A stretch of 64,000 nucleotides of DNA. Source: Monocercomonoides exilis. Lineage: Eukaryota > Preaxostyla > Oxymonadida > Polymastigidae. This document shows positions 41,552 to 64,000 of the stretch, piece by piece (position 1 is the first letter of the stretch; each line of letters starts with the position of its first letter). The notes beneath the pieces were generated by a model. It was not told the origin of the DNA and did no database searches. It worked only from the letters and a program-made list of their open reading frames with translations. The DNA is taken from contig LSRY02000003.1 in the NCBI GenBank assembly GCA_001643675.2, positions 1,230,001 to 1,294,000 of the forward strand, written 5' to 3'. Both the position numbers and the translations under genes were made by a program.

Positions 41552-42132
41552 ATTATTTTATGAATTGTCATTTTTTTCAATGAGATAACTTTTTTCATCA
41601 ACCAATTTTCTTTTGAATATGTATTAAACATTATGTCTTGCTCTTGTAAATTATTATGAATGTTGAATCTCACTGAGTTGCACATATATTTGGAAAAAAA
41701 GATAAAACATATATCAAAATTTTGTATTATTTCCTAAAATATATATATATATTTATATAAGGAGAAAGTAAAAACACTATTTTAAAGATGATATGACTCG
41801 CAAAATAAAAACGAATTATTATTAATTTTTGAAGGTAAATCAGAACACAAAAAATATTTATTCCAATAAACTGTTGAAAAATTGAAAATCGACTTTAACA
41901 TAATCAAATAAAAACAACAATTAAATGAACACATAAAGCATGAGGTGTTAATGCTACAATTCAAACGATGCGAGAGTGCTCATTATAAAATTTCGTTCAA
42001 TTCCTCAATTTTCACTTCGGTTGCAATATTTCATCCATCTAAACATATTTATCTTTCATGAATGAACTTAATACAAAGTTCCAGTCAAGTATTTTTTCAC
42101 TTGGATTTTTGGAAATTATTCTCTTTTTTGTG
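41552..42132. other. AT-rich intergenic region upstream of receptor B
   Basis: Contains an (AT)n run at about 41740-41751. ATAAAATAAT immediately before the receptor B ATG matches copy A. Otherwise nothing seen. Confidence 0.5.
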
Positions 42133-44509
42133 CTATATCTCTTCCAATAATTTCCAAAGCTGCAATGCTCTCACTTGCGTGTACTTTCTCTTTTCATGGT
42201 GAAATTTCACTTGAGCAAGACAGCTATCACTCAGTCCTTCTTCTTCAGCTGCCTCTATCACCTCCTTAAAATAACAATATTCTAAATTTCCTTCTCTTTC
42301 TTTGAAACATTGCTCCTCGAATTTTGTATGCTGATGAAATGGTTTCTGAATGTTCGTCTTGTTGTGACAGTCTTCGACTGAACTTTCCTCCGGGCTTTGA
42401 TTTTTCGTTTCATGAATCTCCTTCTTAATTTCTTCAGCCTTCAATTTTTGCATCCTTTCATTTTTCAAATCACTCATTTTAACCTTCAGAATGTCAAACC
42501 AATCACATGCAACATCCACAGCCTGGCGCACAATCTGGATATCTGACTCCTTCAACTCGGCAATGATTTTCATCACCCCTCGCCAACAGTGCCCGCATCT
42601 GCCTTTAACTGGGAAGCTTTCGTCTGGCCTCAGCCCCAGCAACGATAACGCCCAGCATCGTTCGTGCTGATCAAATTTTGTCGTCTGGTCATGTGATTTG
42701 AAGTGGGTGATATGATGAATGTGATTTTCAGTGTTTGTTGAGGAAGAAGATGAGGAAGATGAGAAAGATGATGCAGATGATGCAGATGATGAAGATGATG
42801 AAGACGATGAAGATGAGAAAGAAGAGTCATCCAACACATGAGGTGAACAATTGCAACGGTACTCGCAACTTTTGATTCCCTTCTTGAATGATTCTTTTTT
42901 GCTTTCATTTGCAATATCAAAGCTTTCCTCTTTTCTTTCATCTGAAATTTTCGGTTGATATGATCCTGGGCACTTGTCATTTTTTCCTTTGCAACTTGAT
43001 CCTAACATTTCTTCCACACATGTCAAAATCTTTTGACTGCCAAAAAACTGCGAATAGCATTCTTTCCAAGTTTCCATCATCCCTCGCAACGTCCATTCGA
43101 TAATTCCATTCATCATTTCTTCATGAAGTAATGCTTCTATGTCTTCCTTTTCTTCTTCTGAGTCATTTCTTCCTATTCCATCCGCCAACGCTTGCGGCTC
43201 CTGTAAGAAAGTGTGAGTAGCATTTGATATATGAAAGCTTTCATCTGAATTGATCGACTCATCCATCCCATGCCATCTCATTTTCTGCTTAGAATCCATC
43301 TCTCTTTGCAGAATCTCCATCCAGCGTTCAAAAAGCCCTTCTTCTTTCCACATAATATTCACAGACACTTTTTCAGCTTCTGGTAATAACCCATGTTGAC
43401 TTAAGATTTGCCATGCAACACATCGAGAAATCTCAGTTAAATTCACAAACTTTTTGTCTTGTTCCAAAAGACGAACAATAGTTTTTGTTATCTTACATTT
43501 TTGAAACACTTCGCCGTGATCTTTTAATCGTACAAAATGAAGTTCGAAAAATTTATTTGAAATCAATGAAAATCCAGATTAAAATTAGATAATCGAAAAA
43601 ATTATCATCAATGAAATAAAAATAAAAACCAATATATTAACAAACCTGAAGGGCATATGTGCCGGATCGCAAGCAATGCATACTCAACACGAATCTTGTC
43701 TGACTTAGATTTTATCTCTTTCGTAACTTCATTTAGAAGAACAGGAAGCGTATTTGATAATAAAAACTGGTTAAATCGAAATCCATATGGATGCAACAAA
43801 TGAAATGATTCCACTAAATCAACTAAATCTATTGCATTTTCCTTTCCAAGAAGTCTTTTTGCCCTCTGTCTCAATCCAAATGCATCATCAATCAACTTGT
43901 CCATAGCTTCTTTGAGATTTGATTTTAAATAATTATTTTCGACGTACGTTCCTGTTATAAAAATCCGACGCATAAAGAATTTTAAGAATTTAAAAGGCCA
44001 TTCTTCTTTTGCATTTGTTGCAGCTCGTCCTAACTTGTTGAAGACATATATTGAAGCCACTTTCTTTAACTCCTGCTTCTTCATTTTCTTCACTATAAAA
44101 AATAACTTTTCGTTTTTGTCATAAAAATCTTTTATTTCTTGGTGTTCATGTGAAACAATTTTTTCAAGAAATTCTGTTTTATTCACAAATATGAAAACAA
44201 AAAAAAAAAAAAAAATATGCAAATATTTTCTATCAAATATAAAGTTTTAATAACGCACAAACACAACAAATAAATTCCTTAATATAAATGCCAAGGATAA
44301 AAATATTAATAACAGTACAAAAAGACAAAAATATAACAATTATTTATCATCCTCACAATCGTCTTCAAACCTTCGAATTCAGCAACATTTTTATTCCTTT
44401 CTGGAACTGCTCCGTCTTCTTGCCCAATTTCCATCAGCATTTCCATCATCTTTTTGACAAAATCGTAAAAACGAATATTCGAAAATTTTTCTGTGGTTTC
44501 AGTGATCAT
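42133..44509 (-). CDS. Hypothetical three-exon protein, helical, Ser-rich insert
   Basis: Exons 44371-44509, 43646-44173 and 42133-43520; introns 44174-44370 (197 bp) and 43521-43645 (125 bp), both in phase 1. The join gives 684 residues. The first exon starts MITETTEKFSNIRFYDFVKK. The second is helix-rich (AAMDKL-type, FHLLHPYGFRFNQFLLSN, RVEYALLAIRHICPS) in a way that suggests HEAT/ARM-like repeats. The third has ISRCVAWQILSQHGLLPEAE, a poly-Ser tract, and a Cys-containing stretch (SFPVKGRCGHCWRGVM). I do not recognise the family. No signal peptide or membrane helix in the spliced product. The phenylalanine-rich start of the 43608-44222 ORF is intron, not protein. Confidence 0.65.
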
Positions 44510-44848
44510 GATTTTGCTTGTTGAAAGGTGCCAACAGTAAAATGAAGTTGTTTATTTGCTTCAATTCGATAATTGTTCTCCAAAATTTTAATTTCTTATC
44601 ATAATATCACATCTCATGCTAAGAAAAATTTTATTGAAAATTTCATATACATATAAGCCCAATGTTTTCCAAATACGAAAAATATCAAATAAAAAATAAT
44701 AATAAACTTAATCGCGAAATGATTCACAAAAATTACTTTCTGCTCAAAAACACAAATTTTGAATATAAAATTCAATATGACAATTAAAAATACAAGAAAC
44801 AAATTTGATTAATATCTTATAAATATGACAGCATGAAATGAAGGATTG
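44510..44848. other. AT-rich spacer
   Basis: Between the hypothetical gene start and the RING gene end. No gene seen. Confidence 0.6.
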
Positions 44849-45460
44849 CTAAAAAATCAATTTCTCTAATTCTTCAGGAGTTTTTACAGATTTTAAATCT
44901 AATTTTGAAGGAGCAGTTGCAACTTTCATTCCAGATTTCATGGTTTGAACTATTTTCTTTGCGCATTTTGGCTCTCTTTTAGAATCAAGCTCATCTGGAT
45001 CAAATGGAGCTTCTCCAAGGCTCAAGGCAATTGCATAATCAAGAAATGGATCATTTGGAGGTTTGGAGGAAACTTTATTCTCTCCAGCCGAAGCCCCTTC
45101 AATAGCGGGCGTTGAATTTGAATGTTGTTGTGGTTCTGAGTTTTTTTCAATAGATATAATATCGACAGGCGTTTTAGATGCTCCTTCAGATTCCTCGTTA
45201 TCATAAAATAAAATCAATAAATTTAATGAAAGGGAGAAAAAAATAATTTCTAATCAGCATACAGTTAAATGGTGTATGATACGATGAATTGGAAATGGCA
45301 TAATATCAGTAAGTACCTTGCGGCACGTTGGACATTGTTTCTTTTTCGCAAATGCCTGATCAAGGCATACTTTACAAAAGCAACTTTGGCAGCAAGGCAT
45401 CATCATTCCTTCTACAGTTGGACACAAACATATTCCACATTCAGGATTTTGTGTAATCAT
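44849..45460 (-). CDS. RING-finger protein (putative E3 ubiquitin ligase)
   Basis: Exon 1 (ending 45317) encodes a C3HC4-like RING: CGICLCPTVEGMMMPCCQSC, FCKVCLDQAF and CPTCRK. A 123-bp intron (45194-45316, GTACTT...AACGAG) joins in phase 0 to exon 2 (44849-45193), which gives an acidic tail (FLDYAIALSLGEAPFDPDEL) that resembles a ubiquitin-interacting helix (inference). The start at 45460 (MITQNPECGIC) is chosen because the preceding bases look like an intron acceptor or leader. An upstream Met at 45556 extends the frame, and an extra 5' exon is possible. The ring's histidine position is occupied by Cys or Phe-Cys, so zinc ligands need modelling. Unspliced, exon 1 ends after MPFPIHRIIHHLTVC. 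Confidence 0.7.
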
Positions 45461-45639
45461 TTTCCTTTGCAAAAAAAGATATGTGGATAATTTGTAAAGG
45501 GATTGAAGAATTGACTTTTGTATTCTATTTGTTAATACGTTCATTTTGTTTTGCAAAGAAAAATATTTGTCTTTTTAACAGAGAAGTTGTTTATTTTGAA
45601 TAACCATTATTTCTTTATTTCTGGTTGAATTTATCTGAT
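45461..45639. promoter_or_regulatory. Divergent promoter region, RING gene / ASH-domain giant
   Basis: At most 179 bases separate the two divergent starts. AT-rich, no motif identified. Confidence 0.3.
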
Positions 45640-56547
<10,908 letters not shown>

Positions 56548-57119
56548 AAAAGATGAAAGGACAAATGAAAGAAAGAAGGGTTTTCGTTGAAAGTGGTATA
56601 CAGAAAAAAAACAATTTGAGCGATTTATTCACAAATGAAAAGCTGGTTTTTGGTTGGTGATTCACTTCACAGTATCTTGTTTTGATCTCTGACTTTATCT
56701 TTATAAAATTTATTATTTTTTCATTCATTTCATTTCTCAATTCGCAAATGTGAAAAGAATGTATCTATTTTCAAACTTCTTGAAAATCAGTTCTTTATTT
56801 AGTAATTTCATTCTACTGAATCATATGACTTCGAATTTAAGATTATATCTCAAAAAATTCTTTCCAATCAGCGAAATTCATAATTTGAAATCTATTTTTA
56901 AATTCACCTTATTATTTCTTCTCATTTAATTCTATTTAAAAGAAAAAGATCTCTCAAAAAAATGTGAATTATCATTTCTTAGTTGTTACAATTTTACTTT
57001 TTTATTTTTCTTTTTTTTATTTTATTAAAATTCTAAACACTATAAAAGTATCAACAAAAAAACAATCACAAAGGCCATCTCTAGAAACATATAAAAAGAT
57101 ATCAGAAGCATTTCATTCA
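56548..57119. other. AT-rich spacer between convergent genes
   Basis: The 3' flanks of the ASH giant and the coiled-coil gene. No ORF or RNA seen. Confidence 0.6.
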
Positions 57120-60100
57120 TCAAAGACCACTTCCTTTCATCGCCTGATTCATTGTGCTTCGGAGCATGTTCAATTCAGCCTGAAGATCTGTTCCGCTCAA
57201 CGTTGTTGGATCGCTCTTTAAAAAGACACCTGTGAAAAGCTTGCGAACAGCAGTATTTTCGTCTGTGGAGTCGGAATTTGCTGGTAGACTTGATGAGGAT
57301 GATGTGGATGGTTCAGAATTTGAAGAAGCAGAAGCAGAAGCAGAAGCAGAGGAAGAAGAAGAAGGTGAAGTTGTATTCGATTGATATGCATCTGTTGTTT
57401 GAAGAGGAGGGTTAACAGACTGTTGAACCGAAGAAGAAGAAGAAGCAGAGGAAGAAGAAGAACTTGGAGGAGCTGACTCAAATGAAGAATGTGTAGGCCC
57501 GATGTCTGGAAATTGAAGCGTGGATTCTGCATTGAAGCCGAGTTGTTCATCAGTATTTTTGTTCTCATTTTTAATCTCACGTTGTTTCTTCTCTTCTGCC
57601 ATGGCATTTGGAAGTGTTTCATTTGAAGCTGAATTTTCTTTCTGTTCAGACTGTTCTGTTTGTTTTGCTTCAAAAAGATTTGAAGGCGGAGTCATCTGCC
57701 TCTTTCTTTGTAGTAATTCATTCAGTTTTCTTTGCGACTCAAGCTGTGTTGGTCTGACAGTAGGTGTTGATGTTAATGTGCTTGACTCGATCAAACCTCC
57801 TTTGCTTGGTGTGAATGAAGTTGATGGAGAAACAGAGGAAGAGATTGAAGAAGACGATGACGAAGCCAATCTGCGGGATGTGATGAAAGGTTCTTCAGAA
57901 ATCAAGCGCGGGACAGAGTTTGGCGTTGTTGGGTTGGAAAGGGCAGAGTGCATGAATGAAGGAGACATCGACGATGCTGCCAATCGAGTCGATGTTGAAT
58001 GGAGTGCAGACGGCGGTGGAACTAGCGTCACCCGCTTTGCACTCGTCAGAGGTGTTATAGTTGGCGTGTTCATCAGCCCAGTTCCGCTTGCCCTGTCACC
58101 TGTGAGTGTGCTTGTGAATGACGACTGCGGATAAGCAGCTGAATGAAGCGTGTGAAGTGCAGATGTCGGCGCATTCACCAGCGTCGCAGTCCCGCTATAC
58201 GGATCCTCTGCAATCAGCGTGCGCGTCTTCGCTTTCGTCTGCTCGTTCAGCAGCAGCTTTGTCCGCTGGTTTGCCTGGTCAAACAGCTGCTCCAGCTCTG
58301 CCAGTCGCTTCGCACGCGACTCGCTCAGCGCTGTGGCATCGTTCAGTTTCGACGTCAAATGGCGTATTTCTGCACTCATCTGGTCGCTGCCTCTGTCTGT
58401 CTTCGCTTTGATCTCGTCCAGCTGCCTCTTTGTCAGCTCCAAGTTGTTCCTCAGCATCTCATTCGTGGCGCGCAGGTTGTTCAGTTCCTGGTTAGAAATG
58501 CCCGCCTCATCTTCAATCAGCCTTTTTCCTTCTCTCAGCTTCGCATTCTCCGTCCGCAGCCTCCTCAAATCTGCTTCATTTTGAGCCACTTCGTCTTCTG
58601 CATCCTTCAGCTGTGCTTCCAACACGCCAACACGCCCACGCAGCTGCCGTACTTCTTCATTCAGCGCCAGGTTCTTCCCGTCGCGTGCTGCTATTTCCTC
58701 TCCCAGTTTTTGCTCCATCGTAGCGATGTTCTCCCGCAGCATCCGGATCTCCTCTTCCATCTCTTCATGCTGCTTCATAATCTCCTTTCCAGTCGCATCC
58801 ACAAACACTTTCTCGCTCTTGATCTGTCTGTGCGTGTTCGACAGCTCCTCCTTCAGCCGCTTCACTTCATACAAATCCTGGTTCAGGCTGCTTTCTTTCT
58901 CTCCGATCGAATCAATCGCTGCCTCCAATTCATTCAACCGCGCTGCCATTTGATCTCTTTCCCCTGCCAGCAATTCCAACTCCTTCGCAATTGCGTTCTT
59001 TTCCCTCGTCGTCTCGTCCAAACGCTGCCGGAGGTTGATCAGCTCAGATTGCAGCACCTTCCGCTCGATCTCTGCATCCCTCTTTGTCTGCTGCAGCGTT
59101 GCTTCGAGTGTTGCACGGGCATTTTCGTTCTCCCTCGCTTTGTATTCGTGTTCTGTCAGCGTCCGCCGCAGCTCATCGGCCTCTCTCGTGATCATCTCAG
59201 TCCTCTCAAACATGCCGCGCTGTGTTGTCTCTCTTTCTGCCTCCTTCTCAGCCTCAATTTGCTTCATCGTCTTCCCCATCTCCTCATTCGCTGCCTGCAC
59301 TCTCCGCAGATCTGTCATCAACTTCTCGATTTCGATCTCGTTCCGGCGGGAAGTGTCAGCAAAGCGAGATTTTTCCTGCTCCTCAGCTTTCAGCCTCTGG
59401 TTCAAATCTCGCACGGTGCGCTCTTTTTCATCTATTTCTGCTTTGTGTTTCTCAGATTCTTCTTTCTTTTGGTTTTCCAGTGACTTCAGCCTCTCAAGCA
59501 GCACTCGCGTCTCAGTTGCTGTACCTCGACTGGACACAGACAGCATCTTCTCAGCTGATGCAACTCTGCTCTCCAAGTCAATTGTTTGTGCTTCTTTCTT
59601 CGCAATTTTTGAAGTAAGCTGGTTGATCTGCTCGGTTGCATTCCGCAATTTGTCTTCAAGTTCAGCAGAACGCAATCGTTCACGACGAAGCTGTTCTTCG
59701 CACTCAGTTTGTTTTTCTTCAAGCTGATCTTTGAATTTTTTTCTCTCAATTTCCGCTTGTGTTTGCATTAAGTCAGAATGCTCTAACTGTGTGACGCTTA
59801 ATTTTTTGATATACTCTTCTCTCTCCGCAGCCCTTTCATTTTCAATTTTTCGCTGAGTTTCAATCAAGGATGAAATTTGATCATGAAGCATTTCCACTTC
59901 AACTTTGTGATCGGCTTTCGTTTTTGTAAGTTGTTCCGTTGTTCCTTCGTTTTGAGCAGTGATTTGGGCAACATTTCTTCTTAAAGAATCTGTCACCCTT
60001 TGTGATTCCTGCAATTCTTTTGTTAATAACTTCAAATTATTATCCATCTCGTTATTTTGTTCTTGAAGTGAAGTAAGTCTTGCTTCCTTTTGTTTTATCT

Positions 60101-60501
60101 GAAACGATAAATTATCATTCTCTTCTTTTAAAGATTGAATCAACTTCTGGCTTTCGACGCGTTCTGCACTTAGCGAATTCTGACTTAATGTATATTGATT
60201 GATTGATTTTTTATACTTTTCTAATTCTCCACGCAATACAGTTATCAGTTTTTGTGAATCGGACGTTGACAATTGTAATCTGTGAAACTCCTCTTGAGCA
60301 ATTTTTGTTTCTTGTTTTTGTTTCTTAATAAAATGAATTATTAAAATTTGATGAAAAGTGCAAAGTTGAAAATACTTCTAATTGTTCAATTGCGGTCTGC
60401 CTTGCTTCAAGAAGTTCTTGTTGGATTTGATTCGCACTTTCTAACTCTTCTGTTTTCCGTTGAAGCTGTTCTTTTAATAAATTTATTGAGTTTTCTGACA
60501 T
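57120..60501 (-). CDS. Long coiled-coil protein, two exons
   Basis: Exon 1 60376-60501 (MSENSINLLKEQLQRKTEEL) and exon 2 57120-60323 join across a 52-bp intron (60324-60375, GTATTT...TTAAG) in phase 0, giving 1109 residues. Residues 1 to about 740 are almost continuous heptad-rich coiled coil (QLEEKQTECEEQLRRERLRS, MRQL-type segments) without a recognisable head. The C-terminal third is Ser/Thr/Pro/Gln-rich and ends in a short helix (LQAELNMLRSTMNQAMKG). A cytoskeletal or basal-body scaffold is likely (inference), but I cannot assign a family. The apparent start within exon 2 at 60272 is a TTG codon, so the true start is in exon 1. Confidence 0.8.
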
Positions 60502-62370
60502 AAAACGTTCGAAATCTGAGAAATGACCTTTTGTGATTTTTTAATAATTTTTAAAATAATTATACCATAATTTGCTTTATAGAGTATTTTGAATTGTGAA
60601 AACATTTTTTTTTCCTTTATGAATTTAGTTCCACACTATGCTCTTGAAGATTTTTCTCAACTTTTTTATGTTCCTATATTTTATTTTGCTTGAGATTGTT
60701 AGAATTATTATTAGACAATTGCAGAAAAGTTTGGTACAAATCATTGATTTTTTCATAAATGCAAGAATTCTATCCCAATTATCAAGGTGATACAAAGATA
60801 ATAACAATTTTAATATTTTGAATGAAAGCTAAAATTAATGCATGTTGAAATCAATATTTCCAAAATAAAGCAACTTTTTGTTTTCAATAGCTTCAAAAAG
60901 TGAAAAGATATTCATTGATTTCGTTATAATTTTTATTTTTTGTTCAATAATTTCTGCAATTCTGAAATTGTGAACATAATCAACTTCTCTTAAAATCTGA
61001 ATTCAAATTTTGAAAAAAAGAGAAAGAATAACATGGATAATTATTTTTGTTATCATAGCCTTTTTCGGAATGTTGATTTTTCAAAGATTGTTTATCATTG
61101 AAAAGAGATTTCGAAAACAAATTCAAAATTTATAACAACTGTTTAAAAAACAAATGTTTTTGCTCTGATAAAGGTGAAGATGTCTTTCACAAACATTTTC
61201 AATTTTTACTGTTCTTTTGTTGATATTGAAGTTAAAATTTTTTGGTAACGAAAATTTTGAAAGAAAAATCATAGTTTCAAAAATTATCACCTATATCAAA
61301 AAATTCGAATAAATATGTACATTTACAAATTAGAAATTAAGTGTGAAATTCTTTTTGATGTATATTTGTTTCAGTTCACATTAATCGTTTTTTGAAATCA
61401 TTTTTAAATATTTGGGACAAAATATTTCACTTCAGGCATTTTCATTGAAAAATTATGCGCTTTTCATTAACGTTTTGAGATCAAAAAACAAAATAAAAGT
61501 GTATTCTTTTTTTGAAATACGCTTGAAGTTACAAAACATTTTGCTGTAACATCAATGAAGTGTGTTGACGGATATGATAATTCATTTTATTTTGAAATCT
61601 GATTATGTTAAAATATGTTATTAATGAAGCAATTTTTCAATGCCTCGTGCAAAAAAAGCTTGAAAGTCCGTATTTTCCCCCATTTGGATATTTTTTTTGA
61701 GTAATTTTGATTATTTTGAATTTTTTCTTTTGAAATTGACAAGGCTTTTTAATATCAAATGTTTTGTAAGTAATATTTATTTGTAAATTCTAATGAAGAT
61801 GTTGAATACATGAAATAATTATCTCGTGGATGGATTGGCACTGTTTTATTCATTCATCAATAAACAAAGAAAAATTATAAATCAAAAAATCTGATTATCA
61901 AAAAAAAATTTTTTTTTAACTTTTTTCAAATGAATATTCATTAACACCAACAATGTACAAAAACTTTGTAGATTTTCTTAAATCTTGAAAATGAGTTTCA
62001 TTGTTTTATGAAAAAACAATATTATAATTATTATTTTTCCGAATGTTCATTCATAAAAAGATTTCTCACACTTCGAAGTGATTTCCATGTCAAAAATCAT
62101 CAACGATAAATTCTTCTATTTTTCTATCTGAAAAAAATTCCATAATAATTATTTTTGTTTGATTTTAAGTGATTATTTAAGAAATCATGTTTTTTCATTC
62201 AAATATTACGGTTCAAAAATATCCCCTGAATATAAATTATTGATCACTGAAAAGTTAAAACGTTCAATAAAGACATTTTCTTATTTATTTCACCTGATGC
62301 ATTTATTTTAAAAACAGGTGTTATAAATATTACATTTGAATTCAAAAGTTCTTCCAAATGACAAACAATC
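60502..62370. other. AT-rich intergenic DNA with dispersed repeat copies
   Basis: No gene seen. A diverged copy of the 53-bp repeat lies at about 61045-61087 (GATAATTATTTTTGTTATCA ... GTTGATTTTTCAAAG). Several related short stretches occur at about 61260-61295 and 62090-62120. Confidence 0.5.
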
Positions 62371-62495
62371 TTTGAAAAATCAACACCACGAAAAAAGATA
62401 TGATTTCAAAAATAATTATCCATAAAAATTTATAATAAAAACTTGGATGATTATATAAGAAATCATAACTTTTTCCTGAGTGTTGATTTTTCAAA
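62371..62495. repeat. Inverted pair of a dispersed 53-bp repeat
   Basis: Left arm 62371-62423 (TTTGAAAAATCAACAC...TATGATTTC...AATTATCCAT) and right arm 62443-62495 (GGATGATTATATAAGAAATC...GTGTTGATTTTTCAAA) are imperfect reverse complements around a 19-bp loop. Related single copies lie at about 5530-5595, 21840-21866, 61045-61087 and 63047-63068. Confidence 0.75.
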
Positions 62496-62500
62496 AAACA

Positions 62501-62855
62501 GTTTGCGCAAAAAATACCGGACAAGATCGATTTCTCAATAACCGCAAGAGGAATAATTCTGACTATTTTCCTATAAATATATCTCGTAAATACAAACTCA
62601 TTTGATACACGAGACTTTCAAAATAGCCTCATTTGTGCTCAGAAAAAATTATAGATTGAAATCTCGTAGAAACTCAAAATCCAATTTTTCCGAGATTTTA
62701 AAAATAATTTTCTCTGAGCACAAATGAGGCTATTTTGAAAGTCTCGTGTATCAAATGAGTTTGTATTTACGAGATATATTTATAGGAAAGTAAACAGAAT
62801 TATTCCTTTTGCGGTTATTGAGAAATCGATCTTGTCCGGTATTTTTTGCGCAAAC
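62501..62855. repeat. Large hairpin/MITE-like element, two 150-bp inverted arms
   Basis: Left arm 62501-62650 begins GTTTGCGCAAAAAATACCGG; right arm 62706-62855 ends CCGGTATTTTTTGCGCAAAC. Both are exactly 150 bp and differ at only a few positions. The 55-bp centre holds a further small inverted repeat (GAAATCTCG...CGAGATTT). No ORF. It could be a non-autonomous DNA transposon; I cannot define target-site duplications. Confidence 0.9.
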
Positions 62856-63467
62856 GATATTTGTTTCTTTGGAAAGAAATTATACATAAAAAAGAAAAAA
62901 AAAAGCAAAATGATTGTTGAAAAATAAATATGTTTGAGATTATATTCATTCAAAAATTGACTTTGAAAGAAGTTATGATTTTTCAGTATTTATTTTTTAT
63001 TAATCAACTCAAATCTTCACACCGAAATTTTTGATGGAAATAATTTGATTTCAAAAATAATCACTCATCTATTACATTTTAATAACTTATTTTTTACTTG
63101 CTTTTTATTCCACCTTAATTTGAGCTTTAATGTTTCATTTCATTTAAAAGTTATTTTAATTAATATGGTTACAAAAATTGGAAAAATTAAAAAATGGATG
63201 ATTCTGAAGGCCATAGTTCTGAAAAAGATTTTAGGTTACTATTTTATTTGCTTTAATTGCTTTTGAAAATTATATGGAACATTTTCCCCCTCAATTTGCT
63301 GTGTTGTCGAAAATATTCTTTTTAATAAAATAATTTTTTCCTCAAATCTTCATTGACTTTCAGAGATGAAACATTCAATTCTTCAATGGTTTGTTCTCTA
63401 TTTTTTTTGCAAAACTTTTACGAAAAAGTTTTTTAATATGATACAAATACTTTTTTAATTTTTACAG
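62856..63467. other. AT-rich region upstream of terminal gene
   Basis: Contains a repeat copy (TTGATTTCAAAAATAATCAC, about 63047). A possible short exon at about 63376-63400, ending ATG before GTTTGT, could splice to 63468. A 73-codon ORF at 63045-63266 is AT-rich and I do not call it. Confidence 0.4.
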
Positions 63468-64000
63468 AATGAGCAAGAAATGAATTTTGAGCAATATCCA
63501 TCTCCTAAATTTGTAAATAGATTTGATAAAAAGCAAGAGACAGAATATGGCTCTGCTAATAATTTAGATAATATTGAGGATTTACCATTGAAAATTTCAA
63601 AAAGATATTCAAACAATTCTCCAATTATTGAACGAGATCATTCGAAAATATCAGAACATCAACAATCATCAAACGAAAGTTTATTTATCCGTCGATCAAA
63701 ACAAGTGATATTAAAATATGAAAAATCAAAGAAAAAGAACGAGCTGATTTTCAAATGCCAAAATTTCCTATTCAATAATTGTGCAACTCCATCGAAATTA
63801 AAAAGCACAATATATTTCTTATTATGCGCTTTATCATTATTTTTCGTGATGCTCTTATTTTCATTCCCATTTGTTATTCCAACATCAAGAACATTTATCA
63901 ATATTCCAAATGATCCTTCTCTTGAGAATGCTATTCTCAAGGGCTGGAACAGAATTATGAAATGCTTAACACAAGAAGATGTTCCAAAGCGGGATGCTAT
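63468..64000 (+). CDS. Membrane protein, 3' end beyond window
   Basis: Open from an acceptor (TTTACAG, 63467) to the window edge. The first Met in the exon is at 63480 (MNFEQYPSPKFVNRF). A charged N-terminal region (FIRRSKQVILKYEKSKKKN) precedes one strong membrane helix (STIYFLLCALSLFFVMLLFS) at about residues 117-140 of the exon, then LENAILKGWNRIMKC. Single-pass type II topology or the first helix of a polytopic protein are both possible; family not recognised. The antisense ORF at 63659-63940 is a shadow. Confidence 0.6.

Noticed and set aside
45254-45556. RING ORF as a complete 100-residue single-exon protein
   Set aside because: The frame after CPTCRK reads through a good donor (GTACTTACTG); splicing to 45193 gives a longer, more protein-like tail in phase 0.

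Overview
The window is nuclear DNA of a flagellated protist. Genes use the standard code (TAA and TGA act as stops), have short GT-AG introns of about 50-200 bp (one of 443 bp), and sit in very AT-rich intergenic DNA. Exons are much less AT-rich and full of Ser and Glu runs. Two giant membrane proteins with parallel beta-helix-like repeats and a cytoplasmic degenerate kinase domain point to an oxymonad (Preaxostyla, Metamonada; Monocercomonoides-like). That placement is inference from gene content, not from a marker gene.

Layout. 1-3008 (+): 3' part of CEP104. 3344-4608 (+): an unrecognised membrane-protein gene that looks broken. 5752-14892 (+): giant receptor A. 16.6-18.7 kb: decayed coding DNA. 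18.7-23 kb: AT-rich DNA with foldback repeats and a Tc1/mariner remnant. 23000-26728 (-): G3BP-like protein. 27266-28096 (-): small three-exon repeat protein. 28508-29425 (-): cathepsin B-like protease, head-to-head with AP-2 sigma (29434-29984, +). 30292-31640 (-): decayed pogo-like transposase. 32375-41551 (-): giant receptor B, an inverted paralog of A. 42133-44509 (-): unknown three-exon gene. 44849-45460 (-): RING protein. 45640-56547 (+): nine-exon ciliary ASH-domain giant (CFAP74/HYDIN-like), which I joined from two long ORFs separated by a (TTTA)n-filled intron. 57120-60501 (-): coiled-coil protein. 60.5-63.4 kb: AT-rich DNA with a 150-bp-armed hairpin. 63468-64000 (+): start of a membrane protein.

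Themes. Axonemal genes (CEP104, the ASH giant, perhaps the small repeat protein) fit a flagellate. AP-2 sigma and the cathepsin B-like enzyme fit endocytosis and lysosomal digestion. The two receptors carry beta-helix ectodomains outside and a kinase-like tail inside. Their conservation is a patchwork that includes the 3' flank, suggesting duplication with later gene conversion. All decayed genes are listed with the lesions I could place. Splice sites were chosen by GT-AG rules plus reading frame; there is no transcript evidence.
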